DNA of 64,000 bases from Klebsiella sp. BIGb0138 (GTDB taxonomy: Bacteria; Pseudomonadota; Gammaproteobacteria; Enterobacterales; Enterobacteriaceae). Positions 9,400 through 18,473 of this stretch are shown here, in pieces; position 1 is the stretch's first letter; every line of letters begins with the position of its first letter. The position numbers and the translations under genes were made by a program. The notes beneath the pieces are model-generated. The model was given only the letters and a program-made list of their open reading frames with translations, was not told the origin of the DNA and made no database searches. The DNA lies in the NCBI RefSeq assembly GCF_004342285.1, contig NZ_SMCV01000009.1, positions 180,110 through 244,109 of the forward strand, in the 5' to 3' direction.

Positions 9400-9415
9400 A
9401 CGTAAACGTTTGCCT
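9400..9415. promoter_or_regulatory. PurR operator upstream of purR
   Basis: ACGTAAACGTTTGCCT matches 14 of 16 positions of the PurR consensus ACGCAAACGTTTGCGT. It lies 44-59 bases upstream of the purR start codon. Fits negative autoregulation. Confidence 0.8.
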
Positions 9416-9651
9416 ATACACACCCTGAGTACAATGTTCAACATTGCATCACGTCGGGAAAACGACACAGAACGACAGGAAGGGGTCAATGGCCGATACG
9501 CTTTCAAATTAGCGTGGGATTTTGTCCGATCTTGCGGCAAAGGGGAAGAGCAAAAATGTGCATCACCCTAAATCTCAGAAGATTTTTACGCTATATTGTG
9601 CAAAAATGAGCAAGCTCACTTTTCATGTGGGGATAACAGGGGGAAAAATTG

Positions 9652-9741
9652 ATGGATACAGATTTGAAGTTTTCGCTGACCACAACGATTATTGTTCTGG
9701 GTCTCATTGTTGCCGCCGGGCTGACGGCGGTACTGCACTGA
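9652..9741 (+). CDS. ynhF: Small membrane protein YnhF
   Basis: 29-codon gene reading MDTDLKFSLTTTIIVLGLIV and ending GLTAVLH. It matches E. coli YnhF (29 residues), a stress-associated single-span inner-membrane peptide that keeps its formylmethionine. One transmembrane helix spans about residues 8-27. Ribosome site GGGGGAAAAATTG before the ATG. It lies between purR (divergent) and ydhP, as in E. coli. Too short for ordinary ORF calling. Confidence 0.88.
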   Translation: MDTDLKFSLTTTIIVLGLIVAAGLTAVLH

Positions 9742-9904
9742 TTTTGCCGGGGGAGAGCGCTCTTTCCCCCAACGTCCCGCCATTATTATCAATTTTGCAA
9801 AAATCTTTTGCCATTCCGTTTACTTTTGTTTTTCTGTGATTGATGTCATGCTTTTGACTTCTGATGAGATGCCGTCGCTGAGGACGGTCTGCTGGAGTCA
9901 TTGA

Positions 9905-11071
9905 ATGAAAATCAACTTTCCCCTGTTAGCGCTGGCGATCGGCGCGTTTGGTATTGGTACGACGGAGTTTTCCCCGATGGGGCTGCTGCCGGTCATTGCC
10001 AAAGGTGTCGACGTCTCTATTCCGGCTGCGGGAATGCTGATCAGCGCGTATGCGATTGGCGTGATGGTCGGCGCGCCGCTGATGACCTTACTGCTCTCCC
10101 ATCGCGCGCGCAGAAATGCGCTGATTTTCCTGATGGCGATCTTTACTCTCGGCAACGTCCTCTCCTCAATGGCGCCGGATTACACGACCTTGCTGATCTC
10201 GCGCATTATCACCAGCCTTAATCACGGCGCTTTCTTTGGCCTGGGGTCGGTGGTTGCGGCGAGCGTAGTGCCAAAACACAAGCAGGCCAGCGCGGTGGCG
10301 ACGATGTTTATGGGGTTGACCATCGCCAATATTGGCGGCGTTCCGGCGGCAACCTGGCTGGGTGAAACCATCGGCTGGCGGATGTCGTTTCTCGCTACCG
10401 CGGGCCTCGGTCTGGTGGCGATGGCCAGCCTGTGGTTCTCTCTGCCAAAAGGCAGCGCCGGCGAGCGGCCGAATGTTAAACAGGAGCTCACCGTGCTGAT
10501 GCGTCCGCAGGTGCTTTCCGCGCTGCTGACCACGGTGCTGGGGGCCGGGGCCATGTTTACCCTCTATACCTATATTTCGCCGGTGCTGCATACCATTACG
10601 CATGCGTCGCCGCTGTTCGTCACCGCGATGCTGGTGCTGATTGGCGTCGGCTTCTCGCTGGGCAACTACCTGGGCGGTAAGTTTGCCGACCGTTCCGTTT
10701 CCGGCACGCTGAAAGGCTTTCTGCTGCTGCTGATGGTTATCATGCTGGCGATTCCGCTGCTGGCGCAAACCCAGGTGGGGGCGGCGATTAGCATGGTGGT
10801 GTGGGGAGCGGCGACCTTTGCCGTTGTACCGCCGCTGCAAATGCGCGTGATGCGCGTCGCTCATGAAGCGCCGGGGCTCTCTTCTTCGGTGAATATCGGG
10901 GCGTTTAACCTCGGCAATGCGCTGGGTGCGGCTGCCGGTGGGGCGGTGATTTCCGGTGGGCTGGGCTATGCCTTTGTCCCGGTGATGGGGGCGATTATTG
11001 CCGGCGTGGCGCTGCTGCTGGTGCTGTTCGGCGGCCGCTCGCAGCCTGAAGAGGCGTTTGCCGGGCAGTAA
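9905..11071 (+). CDS. ydhP: MFS transporter YdhP (AraJ-like)
   Basis: Putative exporter of the major facilitator superfamily, 388 residues, 12 predicted helices. It belongs to the AraJ/YdhP drug-H+ antiporter subgroup: the N-terminus LLALAIGAFGIGTTEFSPMGLLPVIA and the motif SHRARRNALIFLMAIF at the helix 2-3 loop are typical. Substrate unknown. It is convergent with sodB, with a strong 12-bp hairpin between them. A GGAGTC ribosome site precedes the ATG. Confidence 0.9.
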   Translation: MKINFPLLALAIGAFGIGTTEFSPMGLLPVIAKGVDVSIPAAGMLISAYAIGVMVGAPLMTLLLSHRARRNALIFLMAIFTLGNVLSSMAPDYTTLLISRIITSLNHGAFFGLGSVVAASVVPKHKQASAVATMFMGLTIANIGGVPAATWLGETIGWRMSFLATAGLGLVAMASLWFSLPKGSAGERPNVKQELTVLMRPQVLSALLTTVLGAGAMFTLYTYISPVLHTITHASPLFVTAMLVLIGVGFSLGNYLGGKFADRSVSGTLKGFLLLLMVIMLAIPLLAQTQVGAAISMVVWGAATFAVVPPLQMRVMRVAHEAPGLSSSVNIGAFNLGNALGAAAGGAVISGGLGYAFVPVMGAIIAGVALLLVLFGGRSQPEEAFAGQ

Positions 11072-11078
11072 CCGGGGA

Positions 11079-11106
11079 TACGCAGAAGGGGCAACCCTTC
11101 TGCGTA
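11079..11106. terminator. Hairpin terminator between ydhP and sodB
   Basis: Perfect 12-bp stem (11079-11090 with 11095-11106) closed by a GCAA tetraloop. It lies between the ydhP and sodB stop codons. No long T tract is present on either strand. Confidence 0.7.
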
Positions 11107-11112
11107 GGCGAT

Positions 11113-11694
11113 TTATGCCGCCAGATTGGCCGCCACAAACGTCCAGTTTACCAGCGCCCAGAAGTGCGCCAGATACTCAGGGCGGGCGTTACGGTAGTCG
11201 ATGTAATAAGCGTGTTCCCAGACATCCACGGTCAGCAGCGGCGTAGCCTCGCCGGTCAGCGGCGTGCCCGCATTGCTGGTGGAGACAATACTCAGGCTGC
11301 CATCGGCATTTTTTACCAGCCATGTCCAGCCGGCGCCAAAGTTCTTCGCTGCCGCATCGCTAAATTGCGCTTTGAAATCGGCAAAGCTGCCGAAAGATTT
11401 GGCAATGGCTGCCGCCAGTTCACCTTCCGGCTCACCGCCGGCATTCGGCGCCAGGCAGTTCCAGTAAAACGTGTGGTTCCAGACCTGAGCGGCGTTGTTA
11501 AAGACGCCACCTTCTGAAGTACGCACGATCTGTTCTAAAGATTGGCCTTCAAACGCGGTGCCTGTGATCAGGTTATTGAGGTTAGTGACATAGGCCTGGT
11601 GATGTTTACCATAGTGGTATTCCAGGGTTTCGGCGGAAATGTGCGGCGCGAGGGCGTCTTTTGCATATGGTAATGCAGGTAATTCGAACGACAT
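11113..11694 (-). CDS. sodB: Iron superoxide dismutase SodB
   Basis: Converts superoxide to hydrogen peroxide and oxygen in the cytosol; homodimer with one Fe per subunit. 193 residues from the ATG at 11694 ([20 protein letters not shown]), the same length as E. coli SodB; an upstream in-frame ATG at 11751 was rejected because AAGGAGAG lies 6 bases before 11694. Metal ligands are visible in HHQAY (His near 27), WNHTFYW (His near 74) and DVWEHAYY (Asp/His near 157-161). In E. coli, sodB mRNA is degraded by RyhB sRNA when iron is low, an interaction at the start codon. Confidence 0.98.
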   Translation of the reverse strand: MSFELPALPYAKDALAPHISAETLEYHYGKHHQAYVTNLNNLITGTAFEGQSLEQIVRTSEGGVFNNAAQVWNHTFYWNCLAPNAGGEPEGELAAAIAKSFGSFADFKAQFSDAAAKNFGAGWTWLVKNADGSLSIVSTSNAGTPLTGEATPLLTVDVWEHAYYIDYRNARPEYLAHFWALVNWTFVAANLAA

Positions 11695-12037
11695 TGTTAC
11701 TCTCCTTATAACTTCTTGTTTTCTTCTCACATTTAAAGGATGTATGACCATCCGGATACAGCGTGTACTGCGCTTCGCCGCGGCGAGTGCGACAGCTTTT
11801 TATTGTGACAAGGATGCTAACACTTGCCGATGGTAGTGAAAAGCCTTACTCCGATAAAGGTTATATTGAACAGGTCAGACGGAGGAAACCAGAGGCAGGT
11901 CGCGCTGGAAGGAAGGGCATCTGCGGCGCGTACATCGCTTAACGGCGGTGAAATATAGCTTTTTTTTTCAGGAGCGGTCTGTTTTGCCGGCGGCGGGTTC
12001 GCGCCAGATAGCCTGCCGCAGGCGCGGCAGGAGAGGC
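11695..12037. other. Intergenic region between sodB and mepH
   Basis: 343 bases holding the sodB leader and promoter (minus strand) and the 3' end region of mepH. A 7-bp hairpin CCTGCCG/CGGCAGG (12012-12018 with 12025-12031) lies just past the mepH stop and may be its terminator. A short inverted repeat GGATG/CATCC is present near 11738-11753. No gene is evident. Confidence 0.6.
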
Positions 12038-12925
12038 TTAGCGAATGGTTTTCGGCGTCATCACGCGGCGGGCGCCGACATAGTGGCGAACCCAGTAATC
12101 TTCGCTTAACGAGGTTATCTGAATATCGCGACCGGTGCGCGGCGACTGAATAAATTTGCCGTTGCCGACGTAGACGCCAACGTGGTCAGCGGTGCCGCGG
12201 CCACGGGTGCGAAAGAAGACGAGATCGCCGCTTTGCAGTTCGCCGCGATCCACCGGGCGGGCATCGCGCAGGTGATACATTTCATTAGCCGTGCGCGGGA
12301 TGCGAATTTTCACCAGATCTTTATAGGCGTAGTACACCAGGCCGCTGCAATCGAAGCCGGTTCGCGGCGAGGTTCCGCCCCAGCGATACGGTTTGCCAAT
12401 CTGATCCATCAGCTTCGACATCGCCGTGCTCTGCGCTTTTTGCACGCGGGCCTTATGCGCATCCGCCAGCGTCAGCGGCTGTTCTTCGGTCACGGTAACG
12501 GTTTTACAGCGCTTTTTGTATCCTTTACGCGCCACGCACTGCGTCTGGACGCTGGCCATCACCTGGGCCGACTCGGCGCCCGATTTGAGCGGCTTCGCAC
12601 ACTGCTTTTTATAGCCTTTACGCAGGACGCATTTTTTCGTACCGCCGGCGGCCTGACGGTTCAGCGCCGTTTGGCTGGATGCGGTCGTGCGGGTGGGGTG
12701 TCGGGTGCGGGAGGCCGTAGTGGCTTGTTTACTTGAGGTTTTGGCTGTGGATTTTGTTTTCTGACCGCTGGCTTTCTTTTTACGTTCGGTGGTGCCTTTC
12801 GCCTGATGTCCTTTTGGCGTAGCGGAGGTGTGCGTATGCCCTGAAGCATGCGCCAGTGGTGTAAATAAGATAGATGCAAACAGTAATGCACAGAGCGATA
12901 TCGCGATTTTGTTTAGCTGCGCCAC
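12038..12925 (-). CDS. mepH: Murein DD-endopeptidase MepH (YdhO), NlpC/P60 family
   Basis: Periplasmic cross-link hydrolase for peptidoglycan growth, 295 residues (E. coli 271), GTG start at 12925 giving MAQLNKIAISLCALLFASIL. Signal peptide to about residue 27, then a Lys/Thr/Ser-rich linker, then an NlpC/P60 domain (about 172-290) with the catalytic Cys in GFDCSGLVYYAYKDLV and His in TADHVGVYVGNGKFIQS. The linker has two Cys-flanked basic modules, CVLRKGYKKQC (99-109) and CVARKGYKKRC (130-140). E. coli MepH, as I recall it, has only one, so this protein carries a duplication. The extra length is explained by it. Confidence 0.93.
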   Translation of the reverse strand: MAQLNKIAISLCALLFASILFTPLAHASGHTHTSATPKGHQAKGTTERKKKASGQKTKSTAKTSSKQATTASRTRHPTRTTASSQTALNRQAAGGTKKCVLRKGYKKQCAKPLKSGAESAQVMASVQTQCVARKGYKKRCKTVTVTEEQPLTLADAHKARVQKAQSTAMSKLMDQIGKPYRWGGTSPRTGFDCSGLVYYAYKDLVKIRIPRTANEMYHLRDARPVDRGELQSGDLVFFRTRGRGTADHVGVYVGNGKFIQSPRTGRDIQITSLSEDYWVRHYVGARRVMTPKTIR

Positions 12926-13262
12926 TGAGCAATCCCCTGATTAATGACAGATATGTGGCCATACCTGACGGTGAATGACAAAACCCAACGATTCTAAAGC
13001 ATAAAAACCCGGAAAGTTAATACTCTTTTGTATCTAAAGTGTCGTTTGATTAACAATTGCAAAAAATTATCTCAGACATTAAGCACCTTGTACGCGAAAT
13101 GTACAGCGATAACGCTTTTCGCGCCACAAAGTGATATTTATAAGGCAACTTCTGGGCACAGAAGATAAAATATAACGAGTGAAAAAAATGTTATTATCTG
13201 TCCTGCGTTCAGGACGCTACAATGACAAATTACTGCCGTATAGAAGTTAAGGAAGCATGACA
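12926..13262. other. Divergent promoter region between mepH and grxD
   Basis: 337 bases, AT-rich. It contains a 6-bp inverted repeat GTCCTG/CAGGAC (13200-13205 with 13210-13215) in the probable grxD leader, and the ribosome site AAGGA at 13249. No gene or known RNA was recognised. Confidence 0.5.
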
Positions 13263-13610
13263 ATGAGCACGACTGTAGAAAAAATCCAACGTCAAATCGC
13301 TGAAAACCCGATCCTGCTGTACATGAAAGGGTCTCCGAAACTGCCAAGCTGCGGTTTTTCCGCCCAGGCCGTACAGGCCCTGTCCGCTTGCGGCGAGCGT
13401 TTTGCCTACGTTGACATCCTGCAGAACCCGGATATCCGCGCGGAACTGCCGAAATATGCGAACTGGCCGACCTTCCCGCAGCTGTGGGTAGATGGTGAGC
13501 TGGTTGGCGGTTGCGACATCGTGATTGAAATGTATCAGCGCGGCGAGCTGCAGCAGCTGATCAAAGAAACGGCCGCTAAGCACAAGACTGACGAGCCGAA
13601 AGCGGAGTAA
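13263..13610 (+). CDS. grxD: Monothiol glutaredoxin GrxD
   Basis: Monothiol glutaredoxin that binds and transfers Fe-S clusters, 115 residues as in E. coli Grx4. The CGFS active site is in PKLPSCGFSAQAVQ; the glutathione-binding features WPTFPQLWVDGELVGGCDI follow. Start chosen at 13263 (MSTTVEKIQRQI): AAGGA lies 9 bases upstream, whereas an in-frame ATG at 13257 is too close to it. Cytosolic; forms [2Fe-2S] heterodimers with BolA-type proteins. Ends at a strong bidirectional terminator shared with rnt. Confidence 0.97.
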   Translation: MSTTVEKIQRQIAENPILLYMKGSPKLPSCGFSAQAVQALSACGERFAYVDILQNPDIRAELPKYANWPTFPQLWVDGELVGGCDIVIEMYQRGELQQLIKETAAKHKTDEPKAE

Positions 13611-13623
13611 TTCTGCTGTCTGT

Positions 13624-13657
13624 AAAAAAGCGACTTCCGGTGAAGTCGCTTTTTTTA
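13624..13657. terminator. Bidirectional terminator between grxD and rnt
   Basis: Stem AGCGACTTC/GAAGTCGCT (13629-13637 with 13642-13650), loop CGGT, with six A upstream and seven T downstream, so it works on both strands. Confidence 0.92.
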
Positions 13658-13661
13658 TCTC

Positions 13662-14309
13662 TTATTCCTCTGTCGCCAGCGGCAATGGCCAGCCGCCAAG
13701 ACGTTTCCAGCGATTCACTATCTCGCAAAACAGCTGAGCCGTCTGTTCGGTATCGTACAATGCGGAGTGTGCCTGGGTGCCATCAAACGCCATGCCGGCC
13801 GCCAGGCAGGCTTTGGACAGCACGGTCTGACCGAGCGCCAGCCCGCTAAGCGCCGCGGTGTCAAAGGTCACGAAAGGGTGGAACGGATTACGTTTCAGAC
13901 CCGCACGTTCGGCCGCGGCCATCGTAAAGGTGAGATCGAAGGTAGCATTGTGAGCGACCATAATGGCGCGATTGCAATTGTGGTCCTTAATCCCCTTGCG
14001 GACTCGTTTAAAAATGGCGTGCAGGGCGTCGTATTCGCTCACCGCGCCGCGCTCAGGGTCGTGCGGATTGATGCCGTTGAATGCCAGCGCTTCAGGCTGC
14101 AGATTGGCACCTTCGAAAGGTTCAACATGAAAATGCAATGTCTCGTCCGGCATCAACCAGCCTTGCTCATCCATTTTCAACGTAATGGCGGCTATCTCAA
14201 GCAGGGCGTCGGTTTTGGCATTAAACCCGGCGGTTTCGACATCAATCACCACGGGGTAAAAACCGCGAAAACGGTCGCACAGACCATTAAGTTGAACGTT
14301 CTCGGACAT
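13662..14309 (-). CDS. rnt: Ribonuclease T
   Basis: 3'-5' exoribonuclease of the DEDDh family that trims tRNA CCA ends and matures 5S and 23S rRNA 3' ends; homodimer. 215 residues, the E. coli length. The DEDD residues are visible: [10 protein letters not shown] (Asp, Glu near 23-25), [11 protein letters not shown] (Asp), and THAQ-like [15 protein letters not shown] (His and Asp near 181-186). Convergent with grxD. The next gene upstream, gloA, is on the same strand but separated by 107 bases. Confidence 0.97.
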   Translation of the reverse strand: MSENVQLNGLCDRFRGFYPVVIDVETAGFNAKTDALLEIAAITLKMDEQGWLMPDETLHFHVEPFEGANLQPEALAFNGINPHDPERGAVSEYDALHAIFKRVRKGIKDHNCNRAIMVAHNATFDLTFTMAAAERAGLKRNPFHPFVTFDTAALSGLALGQTVLSKACLAAGMAFDGTQAHSALYDTEQTAQLFCEIVNRWKRLGGWPLPLATEE

Positions 14310-14416
14310 CTGATTCTCTTAACTGGAAAAAAGTAGCGCGCATTATGGCAAATTTTGCCGCGCCTTGCAGCAGGAAGGGGCGAAAACAGCGGGCGCCAAC
14401 CGACGCCCGCAGCCGG

Positions 14417-14824
14417 TTAGTGGCCGAGACCTTTACCGGCGTCTTTCTCTTCAATCAGTTCGATTTTGTAACCGTCCGGATCTTCAACGAAAGCGATAAC
14501 CGTGGTGCCGCCCTTAACCGGGCCCGCTTCACGGGTGACGTTGCCGCCGTTCTGGCGAATACGCTCGCAGGCTTCAGCTGCATTATCCACGCTCAGTGCG
14601 ATATGGCCGTATGCGCTACCGAGATCGTATTGATCCACGCCCCAGTTGTAGGTCAGTTCGATAACGGCGGTATCGCTCTCTTCGCCGTAACCTACGAAGG
14701 CCAGCGAGTATTTGTATTCGGTGTTTTCGCTGGTACGCAGCAGCTTCATGCCCAGCACGTTAGTGTAAAACTCGATGGAACGTTGCAGGTCGCCAACGCG
14801 CAGCATGGTGTGAAGTAAGCGCAT
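14417..14824 (-). CDS. gloA: Lactoylglutathione lyase (glyoxalase I)
   Basis: Converts the hemithioacetal of methylglyoxal and glutathione to S-lactoylglutathione. Ni2+-dependent homodimer, 135 residues as in E. coli. Metal ligands are all present: His5 ([13 protein letters not shown]), Glu56 (VIELTYNWG), His74 (GHIALSVDN) and Glu122 (YKIELIEE). In E. coli it lies immediately downstream of nemRA and is partly cotranscribed from the NemR-controlled promoter. Here a five-kilobase iron-uptake cluster and a terminator separate it from nemA, so that coupling is lost. A perfect 12-bp inverted repeat lies 63-93 bases upstream. Confidence 0.97.
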   Translation of the reverse strand: MRLLHTMLRVGDLQRSIEFYTNVLGMKLLRTSENTEYKYSLAFVGYGEESDTAVIELTYNWGVDQYDLGSAYGHIALSVDNAAEACERIRQNGGNVTREAGPVKGGTTVIAFVEDPDGYKIELIEEKDAGKGLGH

Positions 14825-14886
14825 ATTTTTTATACTCCTTTTGTACAGCCACCGATCGGAGGCCGTCAGTGCAAATAGTCAGAATA

Positions 14887-14917
14887 GTACGGGAAACGGG
14901 CAAGGCGTTTCCCGTAC
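14887..14917. repeat. Perfect 12-bp inverted repeat upstream of gloA
   Basis: GTACGGGAAACG (14887-14898) pairs with CGTTTCCCGTAC (14906-14917) across a 7-base spacer. It lies between the terminator of the iron cluster and the gloA start at 14824. It could be an operator or a second terminator hairpin; there is no T run on the minus strand. Confidence 0.6.
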
Positions 14918-14933
14918 CGCAGCACTATAACCT

Positions 14934-14958
14934 AAAAAGGCCGTCTTTTCAGGCGGCC
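14934..14958 (-). terminator. Terminator of the iron-uptake cluster
   Basis: Minus-strand stem GGCCG/CGGCC (14954-14958 with 14939-14943) around a 10-base loop, followed by five T residues. It lies about 75 bases past the stop codon of the beta-propeller gene, the last gene of the cluster. Confidence 0.7.
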
Positions 14959-15031
14959 CTGACGATCTTGCCCGGCACCTCGCCGCAAATCGCTGCCGTC
15001 AGCGGGTGTCGCCGCTCGTCATCCCGACAGA

Positions 15032-16207
15032 TTACGATTTTTTTAAGTCAATGCGCAGAATGCGCTCTTTCGCCCCTGCAACAAACACATCCGGATCCCA
15101 GTCACGATTGAATCCCTCTTTGATACCGACGTAGAGGGTGTCCATATCCGCTGACAGCACCATCTGGTTTGGATAAACCGGCACACGGAATTCGCGGCTG
15201 ACGGTATAGGTCCCGGCATCGACGACGCTGAGGGTGCCGCTGGTGAAGTTGGTCACATACAGTTCGTTATATTTTGGGTTAAAGCGCACCGCGTTGGCCC
15301 CGACGCCGGTGTGGACGTAGCCGAGCTGCTTACCATCGCGGAGATCAAATATATACAGCCCGTCATGCGGCCCGCTGCGGTCGTCATGGTCGAAGGCCAC
15401 GACAAAAATCCTGCCGGAAGCCGGGTCTACGGCTAAATTTTGCGCGCTGGCGAGCCGGGGTTGCGGCGCGTTCAGGGGGATGGTGCGCAGCAGACGGTGC
15501 GTTTTCGCATCGATCTCGTTGACGTAATCCTGGCCGCCGACGTAGATTTTCTGCGTTTTTTCATCCAGCGTCAGGCCGTATGCCGTCCCTTTGTAGGCAT
15601 CTTTCACCTCGCCCCTGAGGGCCAGCGTCGTGCCGTCCAGCATCAGCAGTTTATGCAGCGGTTTCATGCCCTGCGGCGTCCTCAGCATATTGCTGTAGCT
15701 GACGAACAGCATATTGGCGTCATGACTGTAGACCATATGGCGCAGGTGCTCGAAGCGGGAATCAGCCGCATCAGCGGTATGAAAGCTTAATTTCTCGCTG
15801 GTGTTGATGAGTTTGTCGGTGAGGGTATCGAGCTGGCTGATCCGCAATGAAGCCGATTGGGTGTGCCCGACGTAAAGCCGGTGCTGCTGCTGATTCATCG
15901 CCAGCGAAAACGCGCGATAGGGCATCGGGTGGCGGCTATCGATATGCAGCGAGTCGGGATTAAACGTATAGAGATAGCCCCTGTTCGCGGCGCGGTTGAC
16001 CCGGTCGGTGACGGCGGCGAAGACCTTCTGCTGGGTATTATCGAAGGCCAGTTCATAGATCCCCTCATCGGCATCCTGCAGATAGTTTGTTTTCAGCGCG
16101 AAGCGTGAAGCTTCACGCTGCGGCGGATCGATGGCGAAGGTCACGGTCGGGAACAGGGCGGCGAGCAAGAGGCCGGCCAGGGGTTTAGCAACATTGAAGC
16201 GCTTCAT
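15032..16207 (-). CDS. Periplasmic YncE-like beta-propeller protein
   Basis: Predicted secreted seven-bladed beta-propeller of 391 residues. The signal peptide MKRFNVAKPLAGLLLAALFP ends near residue 25 (TFA). Repeated YVTN-type blades follow: GANAVRFNPKYNELYVTN, SGTLSVVDAGTYTVSREF, NQMVLSADMDTLYVGIK. These resemble the C-terminal blades of E. coli YncE (353 residues), a Fur-regulated periplasmic protein encoded next to the TonB-dependent receptor yncD. Here too it follows a TonB-dependent receptor gene, with a 40-base gap. It may aid ligand handling in the periplasm; no reaction is known. It is the last gene of the cluster and has a terminator behind it. Confidence 0.8.
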   Translation of the reverse strand: MKRFNVAKPLAGLLLAALFPTVTFAIDPPQREASRFALKTNYLQDADEGIYELAFDNTQQKVFAAVTDRVNRAANRGYLYTFNPDSLHIDSRHPMPYRAFSLAMNQQQHRLYVGHTQSASLRISQLDTLTDKLINTSEKLSFHTADAADSRFEHLRHMVYSHDANMLFVSYSNMLRTPQGMKPLHKLLMLDGTTLALRGEVKDAYKGTAYGLTLDEKTQKIYVGGQDYVNEIDAKTHRLLRTIPLNAPQPRLASAQNLAVDPASGRIFVVAFDHDDRSGPHDGLYIFDLRDGKQLGYVHTGVGANAVRFNPKYNELYVTNFTSGTLSVVDAGTYTVSREFRVPVYPNQMVLSADMDTLYVGIKEGFNRDWDPDVFVAGAKERILRIDLKKS

Positions 16208-16247
16208 TGTTATGCTCCTGATTGGAATAATGTGTTAAACGGCTGAT

Positions 16248-18467
16248 TCAGAACTGAACCTCGCCGCCGAAGACCCAGGTCCGGCCCCGCGCGGTGGTGT
16301 TTATCGAGGTGCCTTCTTTGGCATTATCGAGGCTTTGGTTCATCCGGTTGAGCGCTTCGGCGTAATCACGATTGGTGACGTTCTGGACGCTTAAACGCAG
16401 CAGTATGTTGTCGGTCATCTGCCAGCTACTGTAGAGGTCGACGATGGTTGGGATATTGGGCATGCTCTCTTTCGGGACGGTGTTGGTGTCGTTGTTGATC
16501 CCCCCGGTACTCAGACGTTTCGTTTTGCCGGTGAATTTCACCAGGCTGCCGGCGGTGAGCTTGCGGTCGAAAAGACGCCCGCCGATATCCAGGGTGGCGT
16601 AGCTCGAGGGCAGGTCGCTCAGATCGCTGTAGGCAAAGCTGTAAACCGTGCTGGCGATCGAGGTGGGCTGATCGGTCTGCTGTTTGCTCCAGGAGAGGTT
16701 TGCGTAGGCGAATCCAAGATCGTATCCGGCCTCAATTTCGTAGCCTTTGCTGGTGACCGGCGAAGGGGTGTTGATATAGATGTTAGCGTTGAAGCTTTCT
16801 GAGACATCGTCGATATCCTGACAGAGCCGGCCGCTGCTGCAGAGGAAAAAGGATTCGCTGGTGATGTAATTCTTGATGCGGGAGCGGTAGGTCAGCGCTT
16901 TTAAGTGGAGGCTGTCCTGGGCGAACAGCAGCCCCTGCTGATTGATGTTAAATCCCGCTTCCCAGGTTTGCGCCTTTTCAGGCTTGAGGAACGGGTTCAT
17001 TGAGGCGCCGCCTTCGTTAGCGAAAAACACCTCCTGGACGTTAGGCGCGCGCGAAGAGCGGCTCCAACTGATGAATGGCTGCAGCCACGGCGTTACCTGC
17101 GCGGAGAAGGTTGCCGAAGGGTTAACGGCGCGGTCATCGAGGTGCAGGGTGCTCTCACCCTGGGGGAAACACTTCTCATTGTCTGCGCAGGCGGGTTTGA
17201 AACCTTCAACCAGGCTGCGGGTGTAATTGAGAGTGAGATCTAACGTATAAATATCCTGGCTTAGCGTCAGGGTGGAATATAGGGCGGAGATCTGCTGTTT
17301 CCCGGCCGGTGCAAAAGCGTTGCTGTCAGTCCGGGTATTCTGAATAAAGCGGCGGGTATAGCGGGTATCCATCCATTTCCCTCCGAGCTGGAAAACCGAA
17401 TACAGGTCGTCGGTGATTTTAAATCGGCTGGTATTACTGATGTCGAAGGCGTTAGATTTATTGGTGAGCGAGGAGTTGTTGAAATTATACAGCGATCCCG
17501 GCTTATAGGCCTGATTGCCCCGGCTGGTGCTGGCCAGCAGGTTAATTTCCACTCGTTCATCCAGCGGGGCGTAGTGATAACGCAGGTAATAATCATCGCT
17601 GGTAATGTCGCGGCGGGTAAATGCGTTGCGGTAATTTCTGCCGGAGAGTTCGAGTTTATTAAACTGGTCGGCATTGAAGTTCACTTTATACAGCTGAGAG
17701 CGTGGTTCCTGGCGCAGATATTTATTATCTTCAGCAATAAAGTCTTCGCTGCTGCGCCCGCCGCCATTTTTATAGGTCGCATAGGTTCGTGAACCGCTGA
17801 TGCCCACCAGCGCCCCAAGGCCGCCGCCGTTGGCAAAACTCCCGGTCTTACCGGCCACCGCCACCATGCCGGTGCGTCCAAGACCGTTATCGCCCACCGA
17901 GAAGCGCGAGAGCAGGCCCGTCTGGCGTCCTTCCTTCAGCACATCATCAATACCAATGGTGCGCATATTGGCGCTCCCCGCCAGCGCGTTGACCCCTTGC
18001 GCGCCTGCGCTGCTGCCGCGCGCCACATCGACCCCGGCGAGAAAGTTCGGGTCGAGCGGTACGCCCGCCGCGGTGTTGGCCCCGCCGTGGTAGTTTGCCG
18101 GCGCCATACCGAAGTAGGTCTGCGTAACCCCGTCCACCATGGTATTGACCCGCCCCAGTCCGTTCATGCCGCGAATGTTCACGCTGATCGCACCCTGCAA
18201 GGGGTCGATTTGCGTGTAGGTGCCCGCCATGCTGCGCAGCGACGCATCCAGACTCTGCAAATTCTTATTTAGCGTACGCGAGCTATAGGCCCCGGGGCGG
18301 GTATAGCTCTCTTCAGAGGAGCCGACCGGGTTGTTATCTGCCAGCGGGTTGTCGGTAATGGTGAGCGGCGAAAAAACCGATTCCCCCTCATTTTCCGCGG
18401 CAAAAGCATGGCCGTGCATAATAAGCAGCCCGGTCATGAGTCCTCTGACTATTTGTGATTTTTCCAT
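16248..18467 (-). CDS. TonB-dependent outer-membrane receptor, probably heme/iron type
   Basis: Outer-membrane active transporter of 739 residues. The ATG at 18467 (MEKSQIVRGLMTGLLIM) is preferred over a TTG two codons earlier because AGGAATTG is correctly spaced. The signal peptide ends at AFA near residue 24. A plug domain follows (about 45-200: LQSLDASLRSMAG, ISVNIRGMNGLGRVNTMVDGV), then a beta-barrel ending in the terminal aromatic FGGEVQF. The box SRAPNVQEVFF with NPFLKPE downstream resembles the FRAP/NPNL motif of heme and hemoglobin receptors. The adjacent ChaN-like lipoprotein and a private TonB support a heme or iron ligand, but the substrate is inferred, not shown. Confidence 0.85.
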   Translation of the reverse strand: MEKSQIVRGLMTGLLIMHGHAFAAENEGESVFSPLTITDNPLADNNPVGSSEESYTRPGAYSSRTLNKNLQSLDASLRSMAGTYTQIDPLQGAISVNIRGMNGLGRVNTMVDGVTQTYFGMAPANYHGGANTAAGVPLDPNFLAGVDVARGSSAGAQGVNALAGSANMRTIGIDDVLKEGRQTGLLSRFSVGDNGLGRTGMVAVAGKTGSFANGGGLGALVGISGSRTYATYKNGGGRSSEDFIAEDNKYLRQEPRSQLYKVNFNADQFNKLELSGRNYRNAFTRRDITSDDYYLRYHYAPLDERVEINLLASTSRGNQAYKPGSLYNFNNSSLTNKSNAFDISNTSRFKITDDLYSVFQLGGKWMDTRYTRRFIQNTRTDSNAFAPAGKQQISALYSTLTLSQDIYTLDLTLNYTRSLVEGFKPACADNEKCFPQGESTLHLDDRAVNPSATFSAQVTPWLQPFISWSRSSRAPNVQEVFFANEGGASMNPFLKPEKAQTWEAGFNINQQGLLFAQDSLHLKALTYRSRIKNYITSESFFLCSSGRLCQDIDDVSESFNANIYINTPSPVTSKGYEIEAGYDLGFAYANLSWSKQQTDQPTSIASTVYSFAYSDLSDLPSSYATLDIGGRLFDRKLTAGSLVKFTGKTKRLSTGGINNDTNTVPKESMPNIPTIVDLYSSWQMTDNILLRLSVQNVTNRDYAEALNRMNQSLDNAKEGTSINTTARGRTWVFGGEVQF

Positions 18468-18473
18468 AATCAA

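Noticed and set aside
9522..9839. 105-codon plus-strand frame overlapping ynhF
   Set aside because: Different frame from the conserved ynhF and no domain.
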